Made by a program: the position numbers and the translations under genes. Below the pieces are notes generated by a model. It ran no database searches, was not told the DNA's origin, and was given only the letters and a program-made list of their open reading frames with translations. Below are positions 26,501 through 34,425 of a stretch of 64,000 nucleotides of DNA, in pieces. Each line of letters begins with the position of its first letter. The first letter of the stretch is position 1. Source of the DNA: an uncultured Prevotellaceae bacterium (GTDB lineage Bacteria > Bacteroidota > Bacteroidia > Bacteroidales > Bacteroidaceae); NCBI GenBank assembly GCA_900317305.1, contig ONGG01000012.1:1-64000 (forward strand), written 5' to 3'.

Positions 26501-26748
26501 ACACATTCCCGGTGCGGCGCCTCGAGGCCTACGCTGCCTGGCACGACCGCGATGCCGCCCGGATGGCCTCCACTTGGCAGGCACTCTGGCGACAGGCCGA
26601 CCATGGCTTGAAACTGCCCGATGCACCCACACGGTTGTTGCCGCCCGATGTGCCCATGCCCCTCGACGAACTACCTGGGCTGAGCACCAACAATGCTGCC
26701 CTCTGGAGCCTTGATGCCATCTATATGCTCGAGGTCATCAATCCTTGA
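23587..26748 (+). CDS. DUF6250-like plus exo-rhamnogalacturonan lyase-like (YetA/RGLX, PL26) protein
   Basis: A 1053-residue secreted protein (signal peptide 1-18, MRQIVCLVFALLSMAAQA). Residues about 20-230 form a lectin-like jelly roll of DUF6250 type (YHVKIESKMGHTRFFIDGE). The rest matches the three-part build of YetA and Penicillium RGLX: a RIFT-like barrel (about 238-330; SFGIPFAQGEV, AKWPDGSVKWAG), a central beta-sandwich, and a C-terminal alpha/alpha toroid (about 690-1050; WYGFWNYGDMMHAYD, GYAWDNTE, HNVSHWGCGAKE). RGLX is an exolytic rhamnogalacturonan lyase, so a pectin-backbone role is plausible and fits the arabinose-releasing enzymes nearby. Activity is not proven: many YetA-like proteins are uncharacterised. 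It is flanked by copies of a dispersed repeat. Confidence 0.78.
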   Translation: MRQIVCLVFALLSMAAQAQSALNSRQFKKFWFVESESPDYRVTFRGDTCEMLSPKGLTLWRKQRMHEGQTVEYDACVVDEGKEGDRLSDLNCFFLASDPHARDIWARAQWRSGIFVRCYTLQMYYLGYGGNHNTTTRFRRYDGDEAGVDDTARRPAILKEYTDTAHLLRANHWYHVKIESKMGHTRFFIDGECIVDYFDPQPLREGWFGFRTTLSRTRITNFRCYDTPMLGYGSTGVPLHWLDGTPQVAQPVSFGIPFAQGEVHDVGTLTLNHDIATDTWVNAKWPDGSVKWAGVAAVVPGNTDDLKVVRRTAKNKDGALTVSEDAEHITVRTGRLTAWLSKQGGALFDSLSLDGCRVGGTALLTASANDAEYTSWVRKMTVERQGRVCAVVRIEGVHRSPDREWLPFVVRLYFYAGSEQVRMVHTFVYDGDQQRDMITSLGIRLKVPMRQPTYNRHVAFATGDGGVWAEPVQVLEAGSDRSRLRALQMAGSHISADDIPPRARPMLADWAQWDGYRLSQLTDNSFSIRKRATTESPWLGTLTGVRSPGYAFVGDTQGGLGVALKDFWQSYPSTIEVSKARSDEAELTLWLWSPEAEPMNLCHYDTVPHGLRASYEDVQEGLSTPYGIARTSVVWLLPQTAYGGKAQVAADARRLTADARLLPTPEYLYEKRAFGIWSLPQGDNAVERRLNQYVDFYKNAIDQQKWYGFWNYGDMMHAYDADRHTWRYDVGGYAWDNTELATPMWLWYNFLRTGRADIWRMAEAMTRHNSEVDTYHIGPLAPLGSRHNVSHWGCGAKEARISQAAFSRFYYYLTTDERTGDLMTAQVDADTLLYHLDPMRLAEPREQYPCSAPARLRVGPDWLAYAGNWMTEWERTGNLKYRDKILAGMSSIAALPDGVFTGNLAKGYDPATGRLSYDGDPALRSTNHLLSIMGGFEVMNELLPLTEPTPFADTWLDLARRYKQMALEIRHNTFPVRRLEAYAAWHDRDAARMASTWQALWRQADHGLKLPDAPTRLLPPDVPMPLDELPGLSTNNAALWSLDAIYMLEVINP

Positions 26749-26762
26749 GGGCTGTTGCTGTG

Positions 26763-26812
26763 GTAATGTCTGAACTCCTGAACTTCTGTAACTCCTGAAC
26801 TTCTATCAACTT
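26763..26812. repeat. second copy of the 50-base repeat flanking the PL26-like gene
   Basis: 47 of 50 bases equal 23413-23462, in direct orientation. It begins 15 bases after the stop of the PL26-like gene. Confidence 0.8.
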
Positions 26813-26887
26813 GCTAAAGTTGAGTATATATTTTCACAACTTTCTATAAAAACAGCCGGAAAATTGTCATTTTTCAATTTTATTGCG

Positions 26888-26895
26888 TATTTTTG
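26888..26895 (+). promoter_or_regulatory. -7 box of the thioesterase-PaaK-ACT operon
   Basis: TATTTTTG fits TAnnTTTG. An ATTG about 21 bases upstream (26863-26866) may serve as a weak -33 element. The ATG follows 27 bases later. Confidence 0.65.
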
Positions 26896-26922
26896 CGGCG
26901 TTTTTATAGAAAAGGGTGATTA

Positions 26923-27333
26923 ATGACTATCAAAGAGTATTTCGAGGGAGACAGGTTTGCCATGGATGCGGGCATCATCATCGACGAGATTGGTGAGGGG
27001 TACGCACGCCTTCACATGACGGTCGACGAACGTCACCTCAATGGTGCCGGATGGTGCCAGGGAGGTGCCATGTTCACTCTGGCCGACCTAGCCTTTGCAT
27101 GTGCCACCAACTCGCATGGCAAAGACACGGTCACGGTGTCGGCCAACATCACCTTGCTGCGTGGTGCGGCACCTGGCACCACGCTCATTGCCGAGGCCCG
27201 CGAGATGTTCGACCATAAGACCTTGCCCTTCGGCGAGGTGAGGATTACCGACGACCAGGGCCAACTGGTGGCCGTGATGACCTCGAGCGGCTATCGCCGC
27301 CACAACGCCCCGCCATTGGGATTCGATAAATAG
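26923..27333 (+). CDS. PaaI-type hotdog-fold thioesterase
   Basis: A 136-residue acyl-CoA thioesterase of the PaaI/YbgC hotdog group. Typical motifs are HLNGAGWCQGGAMFTLADLAFACATN (positions about 39-64, given here only as HLNGAG and GGAMFTLADLA), where Asp of LAD is the likely catalytic acid, and the strand pattern TVSANITLLRGAAPGTTL. In phenylacetate metabolism PaaI clears stalled aryl-CoA esters. Here it precedes a phenylacetate-CoA ligase gene by 66 bases, so it probably hydrolyses the CoA ester that ligase makes, in salvage or in control of arylacetyl-CoA. The role is inferred from this pairing. Confidence 0.85.
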   Translation: MTIKEYFEGDRFAMDAGIIIDEIGEGYARLHMTVDERHLNGAGWCQGGAMFTLADLAFACATNSHGKDTVTVSANITLLRGAAPGTTLIAEAREMFDHKTLPFGEVRITDDQGQLVAVMTSSGYRRHNAPPLGFDK

Positions 27334-27399
27334 TAGTGCCTATTCTTCTTTTCTAGGGGAGACGACCACCCAACCAAGAAAATCAATTTACAAGACATT

Positions 27400-28701
27400 A
27401 TGATTTGGAATAAACACAAAGAATGCATGAGCCGCGACGAGATGCACAACCTGCAGAGCAAGCGGCTTCAGAAACTTGTGGCACTCGTCTACCGCAACGT
27501 GCCCTTCTATCGTGAGAAGATGCAGGCCATGGATCTCAGTCCGGCCGACATCGAGACCATCGAGGACATCGTGAAACTGCCCTTCACCACCAAGCAGGAC
27601 CTGCGCGACAACTATCCCTATGGACTGCAGGCCGCTGCTCCCTCAGAGATTGTGCGTGTGCACGCCTCGTCGGGCACTACGGGCAACCCTACCATCGTGG
27701 GCTACACCCGCCGCGACCTTGAGGTATGGGCCGAGGGTATGGCACGCGCCCTCACGGCCTATGGCGTGAGAAAAGGCGACACATTCTCCGTATCTTATGG
27801 ATATGGTCTCTTCACCGGCGGACTGGGTGCACACTATGGCGTGGAGCGCATCGGTGCTGCCGTGGTGCCGGCTTCTACCGGAAACACCGAGAAGCACCTC
27901 AAGCTCATCAAGGACCTTGGCGTGTCAGGCATCGCCTGTACACCTTCGTATGCCCTCTACCTGGCCGAGACCATGGAACGGATGGGTATCAGGAAAGAGG
28001 ACCTTAACCTGCGTATCGGAGCTTTCGGCGCCGAGCCTTGGACAGAGAACATGCGACAGGAGATTCAAGAGCGACTCGGCGTGAAAGGCTACAACCTCTA
28101 CGGCCTGAGCGAGGTGTGCGGACCGGGCGTGTCGTATGAGTGCGAGGCACAGAATGGGTCGCATATCTGCGAAGACCATTTCTATCCCGAGATCATCAAC
28201 CCCGAGACCTTGCAGCCGCTGCCCCTGGGAGAGACCGGCGAACTGGTGTTCACCACACTCACCAAAGAGGGTATGCCGCTGCTCAGATACCGCACCCGCG
28301 ACCTCTGCACGCTCATGGGCGGCACCTGCTCGTGTGGCCGTACGTCGGTGAGGATGGGAAGGGTGATGGGCCGTTCCGACGATATGCTCATCATCCGAGG
28401 CATCAACGTCTTCCCGTCACAGGTAGAGAGCGTCATCCTCTCCATGGCAGAGTTTGAGCCGAGATACATGATCGTGGTCGACCGCAAGAACAACCTCGAT
28501 ACCATGCAGGTGCAGGTTGAGGTGCGCAAGAACTTCTTCAACGACGACATCGGACAGATGTTCCAGATGCGGAAGGCACTGGCCGACAAACTCAAGAGCG
28601 TCATCTCCATCAAGGCCGACGTGAAACTGATGGAGCCTGGAAGCATCGAGAGAAGCCAGGGTAAGTCGGTGCGCGTGATAGATAAGAGAAACCTGAAATA
28701 A
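27400..28701 (+). CDS. paaK: phenylacetate-CoA ligase (AMP-forming)
   Basis: A 433-residue member of the ANL adenylate-forming superfamily, of usual PaaK length. The P-loop-like motif is HASSGTTGNPTIVGYT (about 85-100). YGLSEVCGPGVSYEC (about 233-247) holds the acyl-binding residues. YRTRDLCTL and GRSDDMLIIRGINVFPSQVE mark the hinge and C-terminal domain, with the catalytic Lys near the end. It converts phenylacetate, or indole- or hydroxyphenylacetate, to CoA esters. In anaerobic Bacteroidetes such genes pair with an ACT protein and are thought to serve arylacetate reuse for aromatic amino acids; indolepyruvate oxidoreductase genes are not in this window. The ACT gene follows after 21 bases. 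Confidence 0.9.
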   Translation: MIWNKHKECMSRDEMHNLQSKRLQKLVALVYRNVPFYREKMQAMDLSPADIETIEDIVKLPFTTKQDLRDNYPYGLQAAAPSEIVRVHASSGTTGNPTIVGYTRRDLEVWAEGMARALTAYGVRKGDTFSVSYGYGLFTGGLGAHYGVERIGAAVVPASTGNTEKHLKLIKDLGVSGIACTPSYALYLAETMERMGIRKEDLNLRIGAFGAEPWTENMRQEIQERLGVKGYNLYGLSEVCGPGVSYECEAQNGSHICEDHFYPEIINPETLQPLPLGETGELVFTTLTKEGMPLLRYRTRDLCTLMGGTCSCGRTSVRMGRVMGRSDDMLIIRGINVFPSQVESVILSMAEFEPRYMIVVDRKNNLDTMQVQVEVRKNFFNDDIGQMFQMRKALADKLKSVISIKADVKLMEPGSIERSQGKSVRVIDKRNLK

Positions 28702-28722
28702 TTCACCCCAAAACCTAAAATC

Positions 28723-29121
28723 ATGACAAAACAAATATCACTGTTCCTTGAGAACAAGAACGGCCGTATCAGCGAGGTGGCAAGAACACTTGGCGAGAAC
28801 GGCATCAATATGAAAGCTTTCTCGATGACCGAGACACCCGACTTCGGCATTCTCCGCATCGTGGTGTCGGACCTGGAAAAAGCAGTGGTGGTGCTCAACG
28901 ACGCCAACTTCGCCGTCTCCATCACCGACGTGGTGTGTATCGAATGCTCCGACCGACCCGGGGCTCTGGCCGACGTGCTCGAATGCCTCGCCTCAGAGGA
29001 TATCGGCATCAACTACATGTATGCTTTCTCGGAGGGCAACTTGGCGAAATTCGTCATCAAACCCAATGATATCGAAAAGTGCGAGGCCGCGCTCAAGAAG
29101 GGCGGCTGCACGATTGTGTAA
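28723..29121 (+). CDS. tandem ACT-domain protein
   Basis: A 132-residue protein made of two ACT domains (residues about 1-65 and 70-132; TKQISLFLENKNGRISEVA, then VVCIECSDRPGALADVLE). ACT domains bind amino acids and usually control an enzyme. Stand-alone ACT proteins next to PaaK are common in Bacteroidetes and archaea, so it probably senses an aromatic or branched amino acid and regulates the ligase. It ends the operon, with a terminator at 29145-29177. Confidence 0.88.
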   Translation: MTKQISLFLENKNGRISEVARTLGENGINMKAFSMTETPDFGILRIVVSDLEKAVVVLNDANFAVSITDVVCIECSDRPGALADVLECLASEDIGINYMYAFSEGNLAKFVIKPNDIEKCEAALKKGGCTIV

Positions 29122-29144
29122 AGGATAGATAAGTGCAATAATTG

Positions 29145-29177
29145 TTGGTGCTCTATGCCAGGGCACCAATTTTTTTT
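29145..29177 (+). terminator. terminator of the PaaK-ACT operon
   Basis: TTGGTGC and GCACCAA form a 7-base stem around an 11-base loop, followed by eight Ts. Confidence 0.85.
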
Positions 29178-29184
29178 GCTCTAA

Positions 29185-29216
29185 TTTGTTTTTATTGCTG
29201 AAAATCATTACTTTTG
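29185..29216 (+). promoter_or_regulatory. promoter of the C10 peptidase gene
   Basis: TTTG (29185-29188), 20 bases, then TACTTTTG (29209-29216): an exact match to the Bacteroidetes promoter. It follows the preceding terminator directly. The ATG is 49 bases downstream. Confidence 0.85.
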
Positions 29217-29265
29217 TTGCCGAAACGGACACATACGTGGAAATACCTAATCGACTTTAGAAAAT

Positions 29266-32200
29266 ATGATGAGAAAACTATTCCTTTCACTTTTGCTTAC
29301 CATGCTTTGCGTGGTAGGCATGGTAGCCAATCCTGTGACCCAGGGACAGGCCCTACAGAAGGCTAGGGCTTTTCTTCAAACCCGCGGAATAACGGCTACA
29401 GCCAATATGAGTATGGTCTACCAAGGCCGGCAGGCCTCGCACCAGCATGGTGCTCCAGCTAAGGACCCATGCTACTATGTGTTCAACAATGGCAATGATG
29501 CCGGATTCGTGATTGTGGCTGGCGACGACTGTGCTGAAGACGTGCTCGGATATGCCGAAAGCGGTTCGTTCGATGCCGACAATATTCCTGAGAATATGCA
29601 GGCATTCCTACAAGGGTATGCCGAGGAGATAGCTATGGCAAGGACTCAGGGCTTAAACAATACGGGTAGTGAGGAAAACGTGGAGGTGGCACGCAAGGTG
29701 GTGGCTCCGCTCATCCAGACTCACTGGAACCAACAAGACCCTTATAATCAGTTGTGCTTCAAACCCGACGGTACCACCAAATGTGTCACTGGGTGTGTGG
29801 CCACAGCCTTGGCACAGGTGATGTATTATCACAAATGGCCTAAAGATGCTACTACTTCCATTCCCCAATACGATTTTAATGATGGCGCCATTGTTTATGC
29901 CTCCCTTCCTGCTACGACATTCGATTGGGGAAAAATGAAGCCCGTATATATCAATACAGGAGAGGATGACGAGGAAGCAGAAACTGCAGTAGCTCAATTG
30001 CTGCTCTACTGTGGACATGCCGTGAAGATGAATTATGGTACGAGCAGTTCGGAAGCCTCGGCAGCTAATATACCTCAAGCACTTAAGGATTATTTCGGCT
30101 ATCCAGGCAATCCCAGTTATATCCTTCGTAGCCAGTATACGGCAGAGGAGTGGGACGAACAGATTTACAGTGAGTTAAAATATGGACGCCCCGTACTTTA
30201 TGGATCTCAGACATCTGGAGGCTCTGGCCACGAGTTTATCCTCGACGGATATGATGGCCACGGTCTCTACCACGTCAATTGGGGATGGGGAGGCCTTTCT
30301 GATGGATATTTCCGTTTGCAGGCCATGAATCCGTCGGCTCAAAGCACAGGAGGTAGTAACGGTTATGGAGGCTACTCCTTGGATCATGATGCTGTGATTG
30401 GTGTGAGCAGTACGGAGATAACTAGCGGTGAATCGTCTAGCGAAGAACCTGCTGAAGAAAATAGTTTCCTGACCACGGTGTCACTCACCGCAAGTGGCGA
30501 CAACCCCTTCAGTTATTCTTCATCTTATGGTTTCCACAATCCATCGGTGACTTACTATTTCACACTTTCAGGCACTCAAAATGTTTTAGACGTCGGTGTT
30601 GGTCTTTATCAAGATGGGATTCTTTTGCAAGAAAGAGTACTTTATCCAGCACAGACAATGACTCTAGGATCAGTCTATAACGTCAGTGGCTCTCTTTTCT
30701 ATGGTCTGGGCACTGATCTGGCTGACGGTGTTTATCAAGTGAAAGGCATCAACCGAGTGCCAGAAACGGATGAATGGTATGTGAATAAAGGCTCCGATCA
30801 GATATATGTCGAATTGACAATCAGCAACGGGCAGGTAACCTATACTAATGTTTCAAAAACTCCAGAGGAACCGCTTGAGAGAGCTCTCGAGGTGACCTCC
30901 ATCGAACAACGCTTTGATACGGCGAATGGTCAGATTAGGGCTTATGTGAAAAACACCGGCGAAACCGACTATTATGGTTCGCTCCATCTGTTCCTCAATG
31001 ATGTCAGGCTTGCCGAAGAGGGCGTACATGTCGGAGTGGGAAAGGAAGATTATGTCGATTTCTTCTTCAGCCTTATCTCTGGAGAAGTGAAGGTAGAGAT
31101 TGCTACTGATTATAATGCTGCCAATGTCATCTACACAGACGAGGCTTTCACTTTGGTTGAGACGAGTCCTGCTTTGCCAGCATTGACAAAAGTAGGTGAT
31201 GTGGAATTGAAGAATATCTCGGGCAGCCAAATGTATGGAGCACTCCTCGATGGAAACGTTACCCTCAAGAACGAGACTGGTGGTGACTTCAATGGGAATC
31301 TCACATTAAAAGTGGATGTATTCTCGAAACGTGAGAATGGTTATATTTATTTTACACCTTACTCGCAAAAGATACCCGTGAGTATGTTGGTTAATGAGAC
31401 CAAGACCATTCCTGTAGCGTGTTCATTGATGACCATAGGCGATGAGTTTAAATATACGTTGACCGACCCCGCCGGAAATGTATTGGGAAATAGTTCATGG
31501 ATCACAATTGTACCTGGCGTGGTGTATTGGAAAGGTACAGGTGAACGCTATGCTGTGGCTCCTACAGACGAAATCACTGTTTCCGAGGATGTGGCAGCTG
31601 TGAGTTTCGAAGATATCGACAATTTCACTGGAGTTACCATCACGCCCAACTCCAACGACAATACCATCTATTACTTCGCACCCAACACTACGACTCCTAC
31701 TTCACTCATTGGAAAGAATGTGGTAAAAGGCTATAATTCGGACAAGATAGCACTTTCTAAAAAAGATGGATTCTATATTCCACAATCGTTCACCGCTTCC
31801 AAAATCAGCTTTTCCTATGTTCCAACCTTAGGCGCTGATGGCAAGAACGGATGGCAGACCATCACGCTGCCCTTCGCTGTGCAAAAAGTAACTTCTGGTG
31901 GAAATGAAGTTGATTGGTATCATGGCAATGACACCTCGGAGGAGAAAGACTTCTGGCTGAGGGAGTTTAAGCAGGTTGCAGGGAATGTGGTGCAATTTGC
32001 CGACGTGGCTGAGTGGATACCCAATGTTCCTTATCTTATCGCCGTGCCTGGCGACCGTTGGGGTGCAGAGTACGATATGACAAATAAGTTGTTGGAATTC
32101 AGTGCCTCTAATGTCCGTGTGGAGCCAACTACGGTGTCAGCAGCTGTGAGTGACAACTATGAATTTGTAGGTGTCACAGGTAATACCACGATTGACAGTG

Positions 32201-32508
32201 AGGTGTATGTGCTCAATGAGAAGGGCAGTTCATTTGTAAAGAAAGAAGGTGCGACACTGAACGGATGTAGTGCCTATTTCACCATCAATAATCCTACTAT
32301 TGAGACTCCTGCTTATCTCAATATCGGCTTCTTTGACACCACTGGCATTTGCATGCCTCACGTAACAGCCGACGACGGCCAGATGGTTGATGTTTATGCT
32401 ATTGACGGCGTGAAGGTAGCCACCGTAAGTGTGAATGGCGGCAAGGTCGACCTGAACCGACTGCCAAAGGGAATCTATATTGTAGAAGGAAAGAAAATAG
32501 TGAGATAA
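29266..32508 (+). CDS. C10 family cysteine peptidase (interpain/streptopain type)
   Basis: A 1080-residue secreted protease precursor. Signal peptide about 1-21; Spi-type propeptide about 22-140 (QALQKARAFLQTRGI, CYYVFNNGNDAGFVIVAGDD); catalytic domain about 145-385 with nucleophile Cys177 in GCVATALAQVMYYH, His322 in GHEFILDGYD and VNWGWGG. About 700 residues of beta-sandwich modules follow, ending in a YAIDGVKV...GIYIVEGKK tail. Relatives are SpeB of Streptococcus and interpain A of Prevotella intermedia, which cut host proteins. The start ATG ATG fits the promoter at 29185. A 59-residue peptide gene follows 2 bases after the stop. Catalytic residues are intact, so it should be active. Confidence 0.92.
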   Translation: MMRKLFLSLLLTMLCVVGMVANPVTQGQALQKARAFLQTRGITATANMSMVYQGRQASHQHGAPAKDPCYYVFNNGNDAGFVIVAGDDCAEDVLGYAESGSFDADNIPENMQAFLQGYAEEIAMARTQGLNNTGSEENVEVARKVVAPLIQTHWNQQDPYNQLCFKPDGTTKCVTGCVATALAQVMYYHKWPKDATTSIPQYDFNDGAIVYASLPATTFDWGKMKPVYINTGEDDEEAETAVAQLLLYCGHAVKMNYGTSSSEASAANIPQALKDYFGYPGNPSYILRSQYTAEEWDEQIYSELKYGRPVLYGSQTSGGSGHEFILDGYDGHGLYHVNWGWGGLSDGYFRLQAMNPSAQSTGGSNGYGGYSLDHDAVIGVSSTEITSGESSSEEPAEENSFLTTVSLTASGDNPFSYSSSYGFHNPSVTYYFTLSGTQNVLDVGVGLYQDGILLQERVLYPAQTMTLGSVYNVSGSLFYGLGTDLADGVYQVKGINRVPETDEWYVNKGSDQIYVELTISNGQVTYTNVSKTPEEPLERALEVTSIEQRFDTANGQIRAYVKNTGETDYYGSLHLFLNDVRLAEEGVHVGVGKEDYVDFFFSLISGEVKVEIATDYNAANVIYTDEAFTLVETSPALPALTKVGDVELKNISGSQMYGALLDGNVTLKNETGGDFNGNLTLKVDVFSKRENGYIYFTPYSQKIPVSMLVNETKTIPVACSLMTIGDEFKYTLTDPAGNVLGNSSWITIVPGVVYWKGTGERYAVAPTDEITVSEDVAAVSFEDIDNFTGVTITPNSNDNTIYYFAPNTTTPTSLIGKNVVKGYNSDKIALSKKDGFYIPQSFTASKISFSYVPTLGADGKNGWQTITLPFAVQKVTSGGNEVDWYHGNDTSEEKDFWLREFKQVAGNVVQFADVAEWIPNVPYLIAVPGDRWGAEYDMTNKLLEFSASNVRVEPTTVSAAVSDNYEFVGVTGNTTIDSEVYVLNEKGSSFVKKEGATLNGCSAYFTINNPTIETPAYLNIGFFDTTGICMPHVTADDGQMVDVYAIDGVKVATVSVNGGKVDLNRLPKGIYIVEGKKIVR

Positions 32509-32510
32509 TT

Positions 32511-32690
32511 ATGAAAAAGCAATATAATAAACCTGTAACAGAACTCGTCGAACTCAACTCGGCAAGTATCATGGTGCCCTACGGAGTTCAGTCGAACCCT
32601 GGCTTTGAAGCCAACAGCAATTTCTTCGACGAGGAAGAAGAGGAACCTTGGGACAAACTCGACAACAGTACGGGCCACGTATGGGATTAA
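32511..32690 (+). CDS. 59-residue acidic peptide, cotranscribed with the C10 peptidase
   Basis: The ATG at 32511 starts 2 bases after the peptidase stop and the frame ends at 32690, 24 bases before a terminator. The product begins MKKQYNKPVTELVELNSASI, continues with a Gly-Pro-Asn stretch, then FFDEEEEEPWDKLDN, and ends VWD. It has no hydrophobic signal segment. The Lys-rich head (MKKxYxKPxxExxEL), the central small-residue part and the acidic Trp-containing tail resemble a class of short unannotated Bacteroidetes proteins. Function is unknown: it may be a peptidase inhibitor or chaperone, a substrate, or a precursor peptide. It is too well placed and structured to be chance. Confidence 0.75.
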   Translation: MKKQYNKPVTELVELNSASIMVPYGVQSNPGFEANSNFFDEEEEEPWDKLDNSTGHVWD

Positions 32691-33019
32691 CCCAGCCCGA
32701 TAATACTCAAACTAAAAAAACGACCCGCCACAAGGTGGGTCGTTTTTTGTTCACAGCAAGGGCTAAATCACTGCTTCTGATAACACTATACACAAACATT
32801 ATGAATCTTGAGGCAAAGTTACGCACTTCGCTCCGTCTATGCAATACCTAAAAATAGGGTTTTGTGCCAATACCAAGAAATGAGGAGGGCATTTTTCTTC
32901 TTTTTTTTACAAATATCACGCACGTTTCAGAATTATTGTGTATTTTTGCTGATGATTCCCATAACCGATACCTGACCTCGGAAAGGGTAAGGAAAATAAC
33001 AATTTAATCGATAAGAAAC
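32691..33019. other. intergenic region with bidirectional terminator and possible minus-strand small RNA
   Basis: It holds a terminator (32714-32749), a minus-strand TAACTTTG (32814-32821) that could start a transcript ending at that terminator, and a plus-strand TATTTTTG (32941-32948), the likely -7 box of the PH-domain operon about 70 bases before its ATG. Confidence 0.6.
32714..32749. terminator. bidirectional terminator
   Basis: Stem CGACCCGCC with GGTGGGTCG (one G-T pair), loop ACAA, seven As on the left and six Ts on the right, so it can stop both the peptidase operon and minus-strand transcription. Confidence 0.9.
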
Positions 33020-33523
33020 ATGTCATATATCACAAAAAACCTGATGGAGGGCGAGCATGTGGTCTGCGAGGCCAAGTTCCACTATATGCTCTATTGGCTG
33101 CCCATGCTGTTGGTACTGGTGGCTGTGGTGTTGCCCTTCCTTTCGATAGGCGAGGATACCTTGAAATATCGCCTTATCTTCAGTGCCGTATTCCTCGTGC
33201 TCGCCGCACTTTGGGCCATCGTCATCAACAATGGTAAGCGCTTCATCCTCACCAACAAGCGCATCATACTCAAGACGGGCATCATACAGCGCGACTCCAA
33301 CGAGCTGATGCTGCGTAAGTGCGAGGGCATCAAGGTGACGCAGAGCATCATGGGACGCCTGCTCAACTACGGCGATGTGATGGTGACCACTGGCGAGGTG
33401 ATCGATACCTTCAAGTATATCTACAACCCCATGGCATTCAGCACCAAGGTGAACGAGCAGATTGACAAGATCAGTACTGCTGCCTCCACACCGGCTTCCG
33501 AAGAGAAACATCTAACCAAATAA
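33020..33523 (+). CDS. bacterial PH-domain membrane protein (YdbS/YdbT-like)
   Basis: A 167-residue membrane protein. Two transmembrane segments lie at about residues 23-43 and 50-70 (YWLPMLLVLVAVVLPFL and IFSAVFLVLAALWAIVI). The PH-like domain is FILTNKRIILKTGIIQRDSNELML (about 75-98, start FILTNKR), followed by GDVMVTTG, as in bPH2 proteins. The function of such proteins is not known; they often sit with membrane-stress genes. It heads a run of four envelope-quality genes and ends 11 bases before the M48 protease gene. Confidence 0.82.
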   Translation: MSYITKNLMEGEHVVCEAKFHYMLYWLPMLLVLVAVVLPFLSIGEDTLKYRLIFSAVFLVLAALWAIVINNGKRFILTNKRIILKTGIIQRDSNELMLRKCEGIKVTQSIMGRLLNYGDVMVTTGEVIDTFKYIYNPMAFSTKVNEQIDKISTAASTPASEEKHLTK

Positions 33524-33534
33524 ACCATAAAATC

Positions 33535-34416
33535 ATGAAAACAAGAAAATACTTGTTGCTGATGGTGGCCGCCCTTATCCTGGCCGCCTGTGGCACCTCC
33601 AGAATCGTGCCAGTGACAGGCCGAAAGCAGTCGGTCTACAGCAATAATGCTGAAATCCTCACGTCGAGTTTTTCTGAATACAAGAACTTCGTGAACACGG
33701 CCAAGCTATCAACCAATGCCAACAACACCGCCATGGTGAAGCGTGTGGGACAGAAACTGGCCGCCGCCGTGGAGACCTACCTCCGCAACAATGGCTATGA
33801 GGCCGAGGTGCAGAACTACAACTGGGAGTTCAACCTTGTGCAAGACAAGCAGGTGAATGCCTTCTGCATGCCTGGCGGAAAAATCGTGGTCTACGAGGGA
33901 CTGTTGCCCGTCACGCAGACCGAGGCGGCTCTTGCCATCGTGCTCGGACATGAGATTGCCCATGCCGTGGCCTACCACTCGTCGGAGCAATACCAGAAAC
34001 AAATCAAGCAGCAGACCATCGGACAGGTGGCCGGCGCCGTGCTCACCAGTGCCGGAATGGGTTCCAACACTGCCTCAACGCTGTCTACCCTCTACGGACT
34101 GGGCTCGCAGATGGCCACGCTCAAGTATTCTCGCGACAATGAGACCGAGGCCGACCATATCGGACTCATCTTCGCTGCCATGGCTGGCTACGACCCCAAC
34201 GAGGCCATTACCTTCTGGCAGCGCATGGCCGCTTCGAGCAACAACTCCACCCCGGCCTTCCTCAGCACCCATCCTACCGATGCCCAGCGCATTGCCCACA
34301 TCAAGAAAATCCTGCCCGAGGCACTGAAGTATTACAACAAGGGCGGCGTGTCTACTTCTACCAGTGGCAAGAAGGCCACCACGCCCAAAACCACGAAAAC
34401 CATCCGAATCAAATAA
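33535..34416 (+). CDS. M48-family metalloprotease lipoprotein
   Basis: A 293-residue lipoprotein: residues 1-19 form a signal with lipobox LAAC. The zinc motif is His139-Glu140-x-x-His143 in GHEIAHAVAYH, and the third ligand Glu lies in NETEADHIGL. This matches the periplasmic BepA/LoiP group, which degrades or refolds outer-membrane proteins. A Thr/Lys-rich C-terminal tail (SGKKATTPKTTKTIRIK) may bind the envelope. It sits between the PH-domain and NfeD genes (gaps 11 and 9 bases), so one operon for membrane quality control is likely. Confidence 0.9.
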   Translation: MKTRKYLLLMVAALILAACGTSRIVPVTGRKQSVYSNNAEILTSSFSEYKNFVNTAKLSTNANNTAMVKRVGQKLAAAVETYLRNNGYEAEVQNYNWEFNLVQDKQVNAFCMPGGKIVVYEGLLPVTQTEAALAIVLGHEIAHAVAYHSSEQYQKQIKQQTIGQVAGAVLTSAGMGSNTASTLSTLYGLGSQMATLKYSRDNETEADHIGLIFAAMAGYDPNEAITFWQRMAASSNNSTPAFLSTHPTDAQRIAHIKKILPEALKYYNKGGVSTSTSGKKATTPKTTKTIRIK

Positions 34417-34425
34417 GCTGAAGAC

